A stretch of 35,356 nucleotides of DNA, from positions 1 to 35,356 of the forward strand of contig JAAVDD010000044.1 in NCBI GenBank assembly GCA_014801985.1, read 5' to 3'. Both the position numbers and the translations under genes were made by a program. Shown here one piece after another: positions 25,800 through 34,202 of this stretch. Numbering within the stretch: the first letter of the stretch is position 1; each line of letters opens with the position of its first letter. The DNA is from Bacteroides sp. (lineage in GTDB: Bacteria > Bacteroidota > Bacteroidia > Bacteroidales > Muribaculaceae). Under the pieces are notes generated by a model. It saw only the letters and a program-made list of their open reading frames with translations. It did no database searches and had not been told where the DNA came from.

Positions 25800-25820
25800 A
25801 GGCGACCGATATGGCCGCCT
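25800..25820 (-). terminator. Hairpin after the 40-residue gene
   Basis: On the minus-strand RNA an 8-bp stem forms (AGGCGGCC with GGUCGCCU, one G-U pair) around a 5-base loop. The same bases on the plus strand give an A-C mismatch, so the minus strand is the likely functional one. The following U-run is weak (UUAAUG). It could be a terminator or an mRNA structure ahead of the CDF gene. Confidence 0.5.
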
Positions 25821-25844
25821 CGTTGTGTTTCTCTTCCCTTTCTT

Positions 25845-25967
25845 TTAGAAATTTCTTCCAAACCTATTGTTGACTCTCACGGGAATAGGTTGTAGACGAA
25901 TTTCGCTATTTCCATTTACCAGCTTATCGAAAGCATTTTTGAGAGCATCAATAATTTTCTTCTTCAT
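25845..25967 (-). CDS. Small 40-residue basic protein of unknown function
   Basis: The frame runs ATG 25967 to TAA 25845 and gives an N-terminal amphipathic helix (MKKKIIDALKNAFDKLVNGN), then a basic, Pro-containing half (IRLQPIPVRVNNRFGRNF). A purine-rich GGAAAAAGGAAAAGG lies just 5' of the ATG, better than most sites in this window. A hairpin follows the stop. There is no signal peptide. Together these favour a real gene, although its size and lack of recognised family keep the call tentative. The helix could touch membrane or nucleic acid. Between here and the operon at 26151 only two inverted repeats are visible. Confidence 0.6.
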   Translation of the reverse strand: MKKKIIDALKNAFDKLVNGNSEIRLQPIPVRVNNRFGRNF

Positions 25968-26022
25968 ACCTTTTCCTTTTTCCTAAATATTTCTTATTGA
26001 AACGATGAGTGCTTTTACATAG

Positions 26023-26042
26023 ATAAGGAGTGGAATCCTTAT
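26023..26042. repeat. 7-bp inverted repeat upstream of the 40-residue gene
   Basis: ATAAGGA, six bases, TCCTTAT. It lies 55-75 bp 5' of the small gene's ATG, in its likely promoter region. It could be an operator or a leader hairpin. Confidence 0.4.
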
Positions 26043-26094
26043 TATCGTTTGTTTATCCTTAAAACAATTTAAAAAAATAATAGTTCAAGAAAAT

Positions 26095-26130
26095 ATAAAA
26101 AAATGGTGATTATTTTTCATAATCACCATT
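26095..26130 (-). terminator. Intrinsic terminator of the ior operon
   Basis: A perfect 12-bp stem (26102-26113 with 26119-26130) and 5-base loop are followed on the minus strand by a run of T (26095-26101). It is 20 bp past the CoA-transferase stop. Confidence 0.85.
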
Positions 26131-26150
26131 ATTAATTAAAAATAAATAAT

Positions 26151-27464
26151 TTATCTTAATCTTAGGAAAGCTCGACCGAATCTTTCTGCGGCCTCCCTTT
26201 CAAGAGCCTCCCTATATTCGGGAGCAGCAATTGAAATCATGAGTCTCGCACGCTCGGCAAGATTCTTTCCCCGCAGATTCACGGCACCATATTCTGTAAC
26301 GATATAATTGGTCTGGAAACGTGTAGTCACTACCCCGGCTCCTTCAGTCAACACAGGTTTGATCTTATTCAGACCCTTCGCTGTAGTTGAAAGCATTGCG
26401 AGAAAAGAGAGTCCTCCTTCACTACGAGATGATCCATATACAAAATCATGCTGTCCTCCAACTCCTGAGAAAATTTTCTTTCCTATAGAGTCGGCACAAA
26501 CCTGACCTGTCAGATCGATTTCAAGACATGAATTTATTGACATCACCTTTGGATTCTGAGCAATTATAAATGGATTATTTGTCCATGCCACATCCTTGAA
26601 AATGATATCTTCATTCCCATCGAGATAATCATATAATGCCTTTGATCCCAATGCAAGAGAAGCAACGGATTTTCCGGGCATAACCTTTTTCTGCGAATTA
26701 TCGATAATACCCTTTTCAAGCAGGGGTAACACCCCATCTGTCATTGCCTCGGTATGCAAACCAAGATGTTTATGTCCTTCCAAAGCACGGATGACGGCAT
26801 TAGGAATTCCGCCAACACCAATTTGAAGTGTGGCTCCGTCGGGAATAAGTTCGGCAATATAATTTCCAATACTTATTTCCTTTTCCGTTGGAATGGCAGT
26901 CGGCACCTCTACTAAGGGATCCTCCACCATTACAGCTGCTGATAACTGTGACAAATGAATGGTGGCATCTCCCGGAGTGAAAGGAACGCAGGGGTTAATC
27001 TGAGCGATTACACAATCAGCACATTCTACAGCACTGGTGGCGAGGTCGGCTGACACTCCAAAACTCACAATCCCCTCTTCATTGGGCATAGAACAGTTAA
27101 TGAGAGCCACATCCACACGACAGGTCCCGTCTCGGAAAAGTTCCGGGACTTCTCCAAGGAATTTCGGAGTCACAGACCCGTATCCTTGCGCAATCCATTC
27201 TCTCACTGAATTTGAGACAAAAAATGAATCTTGAAAGAATACGTCAGCCAACTCAGGCCGGCATAAAGGAGATGGACGACGTGCCACAGCAAATGCCGTA
27301 TAGACAGTTATGTCTTTAAGATCACCATCTCTTAACGCACGGTCAGCCAAAGCTTCAAGTAGAATCTCAGGAATAGAAGTGGAACCTTGGACGTATATAT
27401 GATCCCCGCTTTCAATCAACCGAACCGCCTCTTGGGCACTCATATAATTAACATGCTTCTCCAT
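26151..27464 (-). CDS. Acetyl-CoA hydrolase/transferase family CoA-transferase
   Basis: A 437-residue class-I CoA transferase, starting MEKHVNYMSAQEAV. The upstream extension overlaps the aminotransferase and lacks similarity to the family. The glycine-rich LQIGVGGIPNAV (213-224) and LGLHTEAMTDG (234-244) are family motifs. Glu239 in the second is the expected residue that forms the glutamyl-CoA thioester. It would pass CoA from an acyl-CoA to acetate or another acid. It is the last gene of the ior operon (4 bp after the aminotransferase stop), so its acyl-CoA substrate is probably the product of IorAB. The substrate is inferred from context. Confidence 0.92.
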   Translation of the reverse strand: MEKHVNYMSAQEAVRLIESGDHIYVQGSTSIPEILLEALADRALRDGDLKDITVYTAFAVARRPSPLCRPELADVFFQDSFFVSNSVREWIAQGYGSVTPKFLGEVPELFRDGTCRVDVALINCSMPNEEGIVSFGVSADLATSAVECADCVIAQINPCVPFTPGDATIHLSQLSAAVMVEDPLVEVPTAIPTEKEISIGNYIAELIPDGATLQIGVGGIPNAVIRALEGHKHLGLHTEAMTDGVLPLLEKGIIDNSQKKVMPGKSVASLALGSKALYDYLDGNEDIIFKDVAWTNNPFIIAQNPKVMSINSCLEIDLTGQVCADSIGKKIFSGVGGQHDFVYGSSRSEGGLSFLAMLSTTAKGLNKIKPVLTEGAGVVTTRFQTNYIVTEYGAVNLRGKNLAERARLMISIAAPEYREALEREAAERFGRAFLRLR

Positions 27465-27468
27465 GGCT

Positions 27469-28785
27469 CTATTCAGATTTTTTGTGGTCATTATGAAATG
27501 AAGTGAGATATCTTTCAAGATTCTCAAAATCCTCTTCATTACGAAGCATCGACACACATATTCTCACACCTTCTTGTTCGCTACCGGTTGATGTCAAAGA
27601 AATTGATGCAACCCCATATCGTAATAATTCAAGCTGAAGTTCCTTGGCTGTCATGCCCGGATATCCAATTGTAAAGAAGAATCCATCGGATATTGGCTCG
27701 TCTCCATCATATTCATATACGATATGGAACCCGTTATCGATAAAGCTCTTCTTTGCACGATTTGCTTTATTGGCATATTCTCGGCAATGATCAATGAACG
27801 GAAGTTCCCCTTTAACAGCCTTCTCCAACATCGCAGCCATTGCATGCTGTGCTGAGTGAGATGTACCGGAAGAAGCACAATATAGGACTCCATAAACGTA
27901 GGCATCTCCAAAAGCCGGCATCTCATAGAATTTCTCAAAGAAGGGATACCGACGATTAAACACCTTGTCACTCATACATACCAATGCAATCCTCTGGCCT
28001 GCATAGCTGAAAATCTTTGAACCGGATAGAAGAAGTATGTAATTGTCTGTATAACGTGCGCAAGTTGCACCAAAGGGAGCTTCACCCGGATGACTGATGT
28101 CACGTCGGAAATCCATCCCGAAGTAAGCAAGATCCTCAAGGACTATAACATCATATTTTGTAGCCATCCGACCGATAATTTCAAGTTCTTCCTCTGTAAG
28201 ATTCGTCCAAGCAGGATTGTTAGGATTACTATAAATCATCCCGGTAACGTTACCTTTGCTTAGAATCTCTTCCAGCTTTGCTTCAAGTTTCTTACCACGG
28301 TAGGAATATATATCGAATGCTTCATCTTTTAATCCGAGAAGTTTTGCCTGATGACGTTGAGCCGGGAAGCCGGGATTCAAGAAAAGCATTGTATCTTTCC
28401 CTTCAAGACGTTGGCCGAGAAGTAGCATCAAAGTAAAGCTGCCTTGCATCGAACCGACAGTAGGTATGATTCCTTTCTGCGGTATATCCACATCCAAAAA
28501 AGCCTTTATAAAACGCTCTCCCCAAAGTTTAAGCTCCGGGATACCTGCTATATTAGGATATACACCTGCAACACCCTTACGAAGAGCCTCAATTTCTGCT
28601 TCAACGCCAACCTCTTCAGCCGGCAATCCGGGATTTCCCATTTCAAGGTGAACCATTTTCTCTTTTGCCTCACCTTCGAGTTCGGCAGCCAAAGCACAAA
28701 TCTGACGAATAGTTGCTGATGAGATATCTATAATTGAGAGACGATCAATGGTCTCCTTTAATTTGTCATTATGCAGCGGAAACAT
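27469..28785 (-). CDS. PLP-dependent aminotransferase, class I/II
   Basis: A 438-residue fold-type-I aminotransferase. Motifs are PTVGSMQGSF (108-117) for the cofactor phosphate, SNPNNPAWTN (186-195), LEDLAYFGMDF (216-226), and the PLP lysine in LLSGSKIFSYAGQR (Lys257). An Arg for substrate carboxylate is expected near GVRICVSML at the C-terminus. It sits between iorB (5 bp) and the CoA transferase (4 bp) and would make the 2-oxoacid that IorAB oxidises. Amino-acid preference cannot be read from sequence; aromatic or branched donors are plausible from the operon. Confidence 0.93.
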   Translation of the reverse strand: MFPLHNDKLKETIDRLSIIDISSATIRQICALAAELEGEAKEKMVHLEMGNPGLPAEEVGVEAEIEALRKGVAGVYPNIAGIPELKLWGERFIKAFLDVDIPQKGIIPTVGSMQGSFTLMLLLGQRLEGKDTMLFLNPGFPAQRHQAKLLGLKDEAFDIYSYRGKKLEAKLEEILSKGNVTGMIYSNPNNPAWTNLTEEELEIIGRMATKYDVIVLEDLAYFGMDFRRDISHPGEAPFGATCARYTDNYILLLSGSKIFSYAGQRIALVCMSDKVFNRRYPFFEKFYEMPAFGDAYVYGVLYCASSGTSHSAQHAMAAMLEKAVKGELPFIDHCREYANKANRAKKSFIDNGFHIVYEYDGDEPISDGFFFTIGYPGMTAKELQLELLRYGVASISLTSTGSEQEGVRICVSMLRNEEDFENLERYLTSFHNDHKKSE

Positions 28786-28790
28786 AATCT

Positions 28791-29372
28791 TCAGGATTTA
28801 TTCATTGCATACTCACGTCCTGCACGGAACGCTTTTATGTTTGATTCCACAATTTTTTCACCCTTTCTTCCAAAGACAGTACGGATTGCATCCTCTATCT
28901 TTTCAGGAGCAAGCTCAATAAAAGGAGAAGCTGCTCCAAGAAGAATCATGTTTGAACTTCTGGGAGACAACAATTCCTTAGCCTTCTCATCCATATTGAA
29001 GGCCACCACGTTGGGAAGCGAATAAAGCTCCTTCTCTACCTCCTCCATTGCAGGATAGTTGGGAATGTTCACAAAAGGATTGGTGTTTGTCACTACCCAG
29101 CCTTCCGGACTAAGATAATCCACATATCGCAAAGCCTCCATTGGTTCGAGCGATACAATAAGATCAGCACCTCCAAGGGGAATTAGATCAGAATGAATGG
29201 GATTGGAACTAATTCTAAGATTAGACTGTACATCTCCCCCGCGCTGACTCATTCCATGCACCTCAGCCTGTTTGAGGTAAAGATTCTCCTCAAGTGCGGC
29301 CGCCCCTAAAATTGTTGCGATTGAAAGAATTCCCTGACCACCTACACCGGCCAGAATTATATCTGTTTTCAT
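28791..29372 (-). CDS. iorB: Indolepyruvate ferredoxin oxidoreductase, beta subunit
   Basis: A 193-residue gamma/beta-type subunit of the 2-oxoacid:ferredoxin oxidoreductases. It has LAGVGGQGILSIATILGAAAL (8-28) and AEVHGMSQRGGDVQSNLRIS (36-55), hallmarks of the IorB/PorC fold, and the C-terminal regular helix. It contains no cysteine at all and so no iron-sulfur site. It pairs with the upstream iorA gene (31 bp gap). The complex cleaves aryl or other 2-oxoacids with CoA to acyl-CoA, CO2 and reduced ferredoxin in the cytoplasm. Confidence 0.93.
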   Translation of the reverse strand: MKTDIILAGVGGQGILSIATILGAAALEENLYLKQAEVHGMSQRGGDVQSNLRISSNPIHSDLIPLGGADLIVSLEPMEALRYVDYLSPEGWVVTNTNPFVNIPNYPAMEEVEKELYSLPNVVAFNMDEKAKELLSPRSSNMILLGAASPFIELAPEKIEDAIRTVFGRKGEKIVESNIKAFRAGREYAMNKS

Positions 29373-29403
29373 CTTTTTTCTGCTTATAATATTAAGGAAT
29401 AAG

Positions 29404-31017
29404 TCAGCTTTTCTTTCTGCGAGCTGTCTGAATACATTCTCTTCTGGAAATAATCACAGAGAGTCCGGGATAATCGATCTCCTCCTTGAATAGCTTAACC
29501 ATCTCATCATGGTTCTTTGGAAGAGAATCAATGGTCCTGACATGGGCTGGATCTGCTCCAAGTCCAAGACAAATCTCCTCAAGTTTTCCAGTTCCCTGAG
29601 AATCCTGACCTCCGGTCATACCGGTTGTAAGATTATCAGATATAATTACTGTTATAGGAGAATTCTCGTTGATTGCATCCAGAAGGCCAGTCATTCCACT
29701 ATGTGTGAAAGTGGAGTCACCGATGATTGCAACTGCAGGATGCTGTCCCGCATCAGCCGCCCCCTTTGCCATGGTGATTGAAGCACCCATATCAACACAA
29801 GTATCAATCGCATTGAAGGGACTAAGGAACCCGAGGGTATAGCAACCTATATCTCCAAAGACTTTGGCATTTTCATAACCCTTCAAAACATCGTTGAGAG
29901 CTCCATAGACATCGCGGTGTCCACAACCTTGACAGAGTGCCGGCGGTCGGGAAACGATATTCTTTGCCGGAGCGTGACGCTTCATAGATTCAAGCTCCAT
30001 ATATCCGGGTGCTATCGACATGAAAAGATTCCTTACAATATCAGGATTTAACTCCCCATCACGGTTAACCTCTCCGGAGAACTTACCCATGATTGGTTTA
30101 CCTGCATCCAATAAACCTCGAAGTTGCTTCTCAATGAATGGCTGCCCCTCTTCAAGAACCAGAATTGACTCGCATTCATCATAAAGTTTCTTTATCAGTT
30201 TTTTCGGAAGAGGATACTGGCTTACTTTCACCAAGGGGAACGGTACACCCTTTGGGAAGGCCTCTTTAAGATAGTTATAAGCGATTCCACTCACCACGAT
30301 TCCCAATTGATGATCGGCAGCATCCTCATATCTGTTAAAGGGAGATTTATCGGAGACATACTGCAAATCTTCAAAATCTGCAATAAGTTGTTTATTTCTG
30401 ACTTTTGAAATAGCCGGCATCAACACCCACTGTTTAGGTCGAGCAGGATAATGTAACTCGTTCTCCTCTTTAACCTCGTCGGCAGTCTCCACGACAGCAC
30501 GACTGTGACTAAGACGAGTCACGAAACGAATTAGAACGGGAATCTGAAATTGTTCAGAAAGTTTAAAGCCATAATCGGCCATATCGTAAGCCTCCTGCTG
30601 ATTAGAGGGCTCTAAAGCCGGTATCATTGCGAAATCGGCATAGAATCTGGAATCCTGTTCATTCTGCGATGAATGCATCGAAGGATCATCTGCGGCCACT
30701 ACAAGCAGACCACCATTAGCACCGGTCATTGCGGAATTTACAAAAGGGTCAGCCGCCACATTCAGACCGACATGTTTCATGGAAGTGATTGCTCTCTTTC
30801 CACAATAAGACATTCCGAGAGCCTCCTCCATTGCCGTCTTCTCATTTGACGACCAATGTGAATGGATTCCTCTTTCTTTTGTAATGGGTGACTGCTGGAT
30901 AAATTCCATGATCTCTGTAGAGGGAGTTCCCGGATAGGCATACGCACCTGATAGGCCTGCATGAAGAGCCCCTAATGCGAAGGCTTCATCTCCCAATAAA
31001 AGATGTTTAGGTTTCAT
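29404..31017 (-). CDS. iorA: Indolepyruvate ferredoxin oxidoreductase, alpha subunit, without ferredoxin domain
   Basis: A 537-residue TPP-dependent subunit starting MKPKHLLLGDEAFALGAL, just after its promoter. The N-terminal pyrimidine-binding domain has AYAYPGTPSTEIMEF (25-39) and WSSNEKTAMEEALGMSY. The C-terminal half has PALCQGCGHRDVYGAL and a TPP/metal-binding GDSTF starting at 433 with DN 30 residues later. It ends at CIQTARRKKS, directly after the TPP domain. The CxxCxxCxxxCP double cluster domain found at the C-terminus of archaeal and many bacterial IorA proteins is absent and no clustered cysteines are visible, so electrons must leave by another route. First gene of the operon. Confidence 0.95.
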   Translation of the reverse strand: MKPKHLLLGDEAFALGALHAGLSGAYAYPGTPSTEIMEFIQQSPITKERGIHSHWSSNEKTAMEEALGMSYCGKRAITSMKHVGLNVAADPFVNSAMTGANGGLLVVAADDPSMHSSQNEQDSRFYADFAMIPALEPSNQQEAYDMADYGFKLSEQFQIPVLIRFVTRLSHSRAVVETADEVKEENELHYPARPKQWVLMPAISKVRNKQLIADFEDLQYVSDKSPFNRYEDAADHQLGIVVSGIAYNYLKEAFPKGVPFPLVKVSQYPLPKKLIKKLYDECESILVLEEGQPFIEKQLRGLLDAGKPIMGKFSGEVNRDGELNPDIVRNLFMSIAPGYMELESMKRHAPAKNIVSRPPALCQGCGHRDVYGALNDVLKGYENAKVFGDIGCYTLGFLSPFNAIDTCVDMGASITMAKGAADAGQHPAVAIIGDSTFTHSGMTGLLDAINENSPITVIISDNLTTGMTGGQDSQGTGKLEEICLGLGADPAHVRTIDSLPKNHDEMVKLFKEEIDYPGLSVIISRRECIQTARRKKS

Positions 31018-31077
31018 GTGTATTATATATAAGGTATTAAAAAACTTTCCTTGTAAAAAAGTATTTAAGTTCAATTG

Positions 31078-31109
31078 CAAATTTAACAAAAAAATATTAA
31101 TTTTACAAA
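31078..31109 (-). promoter_or_regulatory. Promoter of ior operon
   Basis: On the minus strand, TTTG (31106-31109), exactly 20 bp, TAAATTTG (31078-31085). The start would fall near 31071, giving a leader of about 55 bases before the iorA ATG and ruling out the long start at 31089. Confidence 0.8.
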
Positions 31110-31110
31110 C

Positions 31111-31148
31111 GAACTAATAAAAAAGCATCATGAGCCATATATTAGTTC
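31111..31148. repeat. 9-bp inverted repeat next to the ior -33 element
   Basis: GAACTAATA (31111-31119) and its complement (31140-31148) are separated by 20 bp. The inner edge abuts the -33 TTTG of the ior promoter, where an activator or repressor of that operon could bind. It also lies 60 bp before dsbD, so it could act on either. Confidence 0.5.
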
Positions 31149-31207
31149 ATAACTCTAACCGTTAAATAAGATATCATTAAAACCATAATAAAATTTTATA
31201 GACATCT

Positions 31208-33256
31208 ATGAGGAAACTACTTTCACTCTTTGCCATGATGGTCTTGGTCTCCATTGCCTGCCGCGCAGGAAATGTCGACTGGTCGTACAAGCTCATCGGA
31301 GACAACACGGCCGATCCATCTTTGGAAATCACCGCTAACATCGAACGCGGCTTCCATCTCTATGCTTTCGACAACCCCGAACTGGGTTCAAACCCTCTTG
31401 TCATGACCTTCGATCTAAAGGGTTGTAGTCTTGTTGGTAAACCTGTGCCAAACAAGGCATATTCAAAAGAATTTAACGATATTTTCGGTGTCGAGGAACA
31501 TTATTGGACCGGCACTGTAAAATTCACTCAGAAATTAAAGCCCACAGCAGCTTCATATACAGCTAAGGTTGAAATCACCGGACAGGTTTGCAATGATGGA
31601 AGCTGTTTTCAAGTTTTCGGCTCACATAAATTTGAGGGGAAATCGCCCGTAGCTGAAGCAAAGGAGGAGACTCCTAAAGCTGCAGAAGAAGAGAAAAAAG
31701 CTGACGAGGCTATAGAGGAGTCTAAAGCCAATGAAGTGGCTAACATGGTGGATTCCCTTCAGAGTTCCCAACCGGCGCTTGTTCCCGGAGTAAATCTTTC
31801 CAATGCGGATACTTCTGACTGGTGGGCAAATGTTGAGGCGGAATTCAAAGTGTTCGAGGATAATCCTTCTCAGCAGAGCCGTTCTTTATGGTATATATTC
31901 ATTGCGGGCTTCCTGGGAGGTCTGATTGCATTGGTCACTCCTTGTGTATGGCCTATGATACCTATGACTGTCAGCTTCTTCCTCAAGCAGAACAAGACAC
32001 GCCGCAAATCGATTATTGCAGCTATCACTTACGGTGCTTCCATTATCGTAATCTATGTGTTATTGGGTCTGATTGTTACAGCAATCTTCGGAGCTTCTGC
32101 ACTTAACGAACTTGCAACTTCTGCAGGCTTTAATATTGCCTTCTTTCTCCTTCTCGTGCTTTTCGCAATCTCCTTCATGGGTGGTTTCGAAATCACACTT
32201 CCCTCTTCATGGAGCAATAAGATGGATTCCAAAGTGGATTCAACTACAGGCTATTTAAGTATATTCTTTATGGCCTTTACTCTTGCATTGGTATCCTTCT
32301 CTTGTACAGGTCCTATTATCGGCACTCTTCTTGTAGAAGCTGCCGCAACTTCTAACTTCATCTCTCCAGCCATCGGTATGGCAGGATTCTCGATTGCACT
32401 TGCCCTCCCCTTCACTCTCTTTGCAATATTCCCCACTGTTCTCAAGTCAGTTCCCAAAAGTGGCGGCTGGATGAATACGGTGAAGGTGGTACTCGGTTTT
32501 CTTGAATTGGCACTCGCTCTTAAGTTCCTTTCTGTGGCCGACCTTGCTTATGGATGGAGAATTCTCGATCGTGAAGTATTCATCTCTCTCTGGATAGTCA
32601 TCTTCGCTCTCCTTGGTGTTTACCTCCTTGGAAAGATAACTTTCCCTCACGATACAAAGGTTGAGAAAACAGGTGTCACCCGCTTCCTGCTTGCATGCAT
32701 CTCTCTTTCCTTTGCAGTCTATATGATTCCCGGTCTCTGGGGTGCTCCGCTCAAAAGCATAAGCGCGTTTGCTCCTCCTGTGTCAACCCAGGACTTCAAT
32801 CTCTATGACGGTAGCGTGCATGCCACCTCTTCTGACTACGAAGAAGGTATGCGTATGGCTCGTGACCTTAAAAAACCTGTGATGATCGACTTCTCCGGCT
32901 TCGGCTGCGTCAACTGTCGTAAGATGGAAGCTGCAGTATGGACTAATCCTGAAGTTAAATCAATCATCGAGGAGGATTATGTACTTATCACTCTTATGGT
33001 GGATGATAAGAAACCTCTTCCGGAACCAATTGAAGTTAAGGAAAGCGACGGAACCGAACGCACTCTTCGCACTTATGGCGATAAGTGGAGCTACCTTGAA
33101 CGAACCAAATTCGGAGCCAATGCACAGCCTTATTATGTGCTCGTGGACAACAATGGTAAGCCTCTTGCGCAACCCTATGGTTACGATGAGAATATTACTA
33201 AATATCTGCAATTCCTCCGCTCAGGTATTGAACGTTATAATTCCCAGAATAAATAA
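31208..33256 (+). CDS. dsbD: Thiol:disulfide interchange protein DsbD
   Basis: A 682-residue, full-length three-part DsbD that carries reducing power from cytoplasmic thioredoxin to the periplasm. After a signal peptide (cut near CRA-GN), the N-terminal domain has the cysteines of VCNDGSC (128 and 133). A Glu/Lys/Ala-rich linker (about 146-185) follows. The membrane domain has eight or so helices with TPCVWPMIP (Cys246) and FSCTGPII (Cys366). The C-terminal thioredoxin domain has GCVNCRK (567 and 570). It overlaps the following TPR gene by one base (TAATG). The cytoplasmic thioredoxin at 16298 is a plausible electron donor. Confidence 0.96.
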   Translation: MRKLLSLFAMMVLVSIACRAGNVDWSYKLIGDNTADPSLEITANIERGFHLYAFDNPELGSNPLVMTFDLKGCSLVGKPVPNKAYSKEFNDIFGVEEHYWTGTVKFTQKLKPTAASYTAKVEITGQVCNDGSCFQVFGSHKFEGKSPVAEAKEETPKAAEEEKKADEAIEESKANEVANMVDSLQSSQPALVPGVNLSNADTSDWWANVEAEFKVFEDNPSQQSRSLWYIFIAGFLGGLIALVTPCVWPMIPMTVSFFLKQNKTRRKSIIAAITYGASIIVIYVLLGLIVTAIFGASALNELATSAGFNIAFFLLLVLFAISFMGGFEITLPSSWSNKMDSKVDSTTGYLSIFFMAFTLALVSFSCTGPIIGTLLVEAAATSNFISPAIGMAGFSIALALPFTLFAIFPTVLKSVPKSGGWMNTVKVVLGFLELALALKFLSVADLAYGWRILDREVFISLWIVIFALLGVYLLGKITFPHDTKVEKTGVTRFLLACISLSFAVYMIPGLWGAPLKSISAFAPPVSTQDFNLYDGSVHATSSDYEEGMRMARDLKKPVMIDFSGFGCVNCRKMEAAVWTNPEVKSIIEEDYVLITLMVDDKKPLPEPIEVKESDGTERTLRTYGDKWSYLERTKFGANAQPYYVLVDNNGKPLAQPYGYDENITKYLQFLRSGIERYNSQNK

Positions 33257-34152
33257 TGATTTTATACAAATTCCAGAATTTTAAGACAAGGGGCAAAGTA
33301 ATTTGCCCCTTGTTGTTAATGCTATCCTATGCATTTAGCGTCGATTCCAAACCTCAAGTAAACACAGATGACGCGCTGACCACCAAATTTGAAATGATGG
33401 TGGATTCAGCGGAATATTACTCTTCCATCAAACGTTGGAATGACGCAGAGCGATTGACAATAAAGGCGTTGAAACTACATCCTGCCAATAAATCCAATTG
33501 GCTTCTTTGGGCAAATCTCGCCGAAATCCGCCGAAATCTTGATGACAATGAGGGTGCTTTGGAAGCATATAATATCGGCCTATCATTACAATCCCAGTCG
33601 GCTTCCATGCTTTCAGGAAGAGCTGAATTATATATTCAAAAAGGAGAAAAAGAGGAGGCTTTGAAGGATCTTGATAATCTTATCCATCTTAATCCTGATG
33701 CAGAGACAGCCCGCATAATGAGAGGATGGATGAGATTTGAAAACAGGAATCTTAAGAATGCAGAGGAGGATTTCAATTACGTGATTACCAAATTCCCGGA
33801 TAATCCTCAAGGTTACAATGGCCTTGCTGCGATAAAATCCTCAAACCATCTGAACGAAGAGGCATTAAAACTATATTCAAAGTCTCTGGATCTTCAGCCG
33901 GATGAAACCATCTATTTTTACAAAACCGTACTCCTGATAGATATCGGAAAACTTACGGAAGCCTCCGATACACTTCGAGAAAGCATGAAGAAGTTCCCTC
34001 GGAATGGGAACCTTTATCTACTGCGAGCTTATCTGCATAAATTGAATTTTCAGAACGAAGAAGCAGAGATTGCCATAAAACTGGCTAAAGAATATGCCTG
34101 CGATTCTAATCTTCTTGAAAAATTCTTCCCTAAAAATGGTGAAAAGCATTAG
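33256..34152 (+). CDS. Exported TPR protein coupled to dsbD
   Basis: A 298-residue protein. The start ATG shares a base with the dsbD stop, which suggests coupled translation. The N-terminus can act as a signal peptide (basic region with KTRGK, then VICPLLLMLSYAFS). At least six TPR units follow from about residue 55 (AERLTIKALKLHPANKSNW, EGALEAYNIGLSLQSQSASM, EEALKDLDNLIHLNPDAETA, KNAEEDFNYVITKFPDNPQG, EEALKLYSKSLDLQPDETI and more). An alternative ATG at 33319 follows a terminator-like hairpin but would remove the signal. The protein is probably periplasmic and partner-binding; its client is unknown. Confidence 0.82.
   Translation: MILYKFQNFKTRGKVICPLLLMLSYAFSVDSKPQVNTDDALTTKFEMMVDSAEYYSSIKRWNDAERLTIKALKLHPANKSNWLLWANLAEIRRNLDDNEGALEAYNIGLSLQSQSASMLSGRAELYIQKGEKEEALKDLDNLIHLNPDAETARIMRGWMRFENRNLKNAEEDFNYVITKFPDNPQGYNGLAAIKSSNHLNEEALKLYSKSLDLQPDETIYFYKTVLLIDIGKLTEASDTLRESMKKFPRNGNLYLLRAYLHKLNFQNEEAEIAIKLAKEYACDSNLLEKFFPKNGEKH
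33286..33313 (+). terminator. Terminator-like hairpin in the dsbD-TPR junction
   Basis: A 12-bp perfect stem (33286-33297 with 33302-33313, core CAAGGGGCAAA) closes a 4-base loop and is followed by TGTTGTT. It lies 30 bp past the dsbD stop, inside the first codons of the downstream TPR frame. The U-run is interrupted, so partial termination or attenuation is likelier than a full stop. Confidence 0.5.
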
Positions 34153-34172
34153 GGCAAAAGAGTATTTTTTTA

Positions 34173-34180
34173 TAATTTTG
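34173..34180 (+). promoter_or_regulatory. -7 element upstream of the HU-like gene
   Basis: TAATTTTG fits TAnnTTTG. The expected -33 position (34149-34152) reads TTAG, a partial match. The start would lie near 34187, 16 bp before the ATG. Confidence 0.45.
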
Positions 34181-34202
34181 CAACCGATTTTCGCCTGAAA
34201 TA

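Noticed and set aside
27465..27557. Long start for the CoA transferase
   Set aside because: It overlaps the end of the aminotransferase gene by 89 bp; MEKHVNYMSAQ at 27464 fits both family and operon spacing.
31018..31089. Long start for IorA
   Set aside because: It begins upstream of the predicted transcription start (near 31071) and overlaps the promoter's -7 element.
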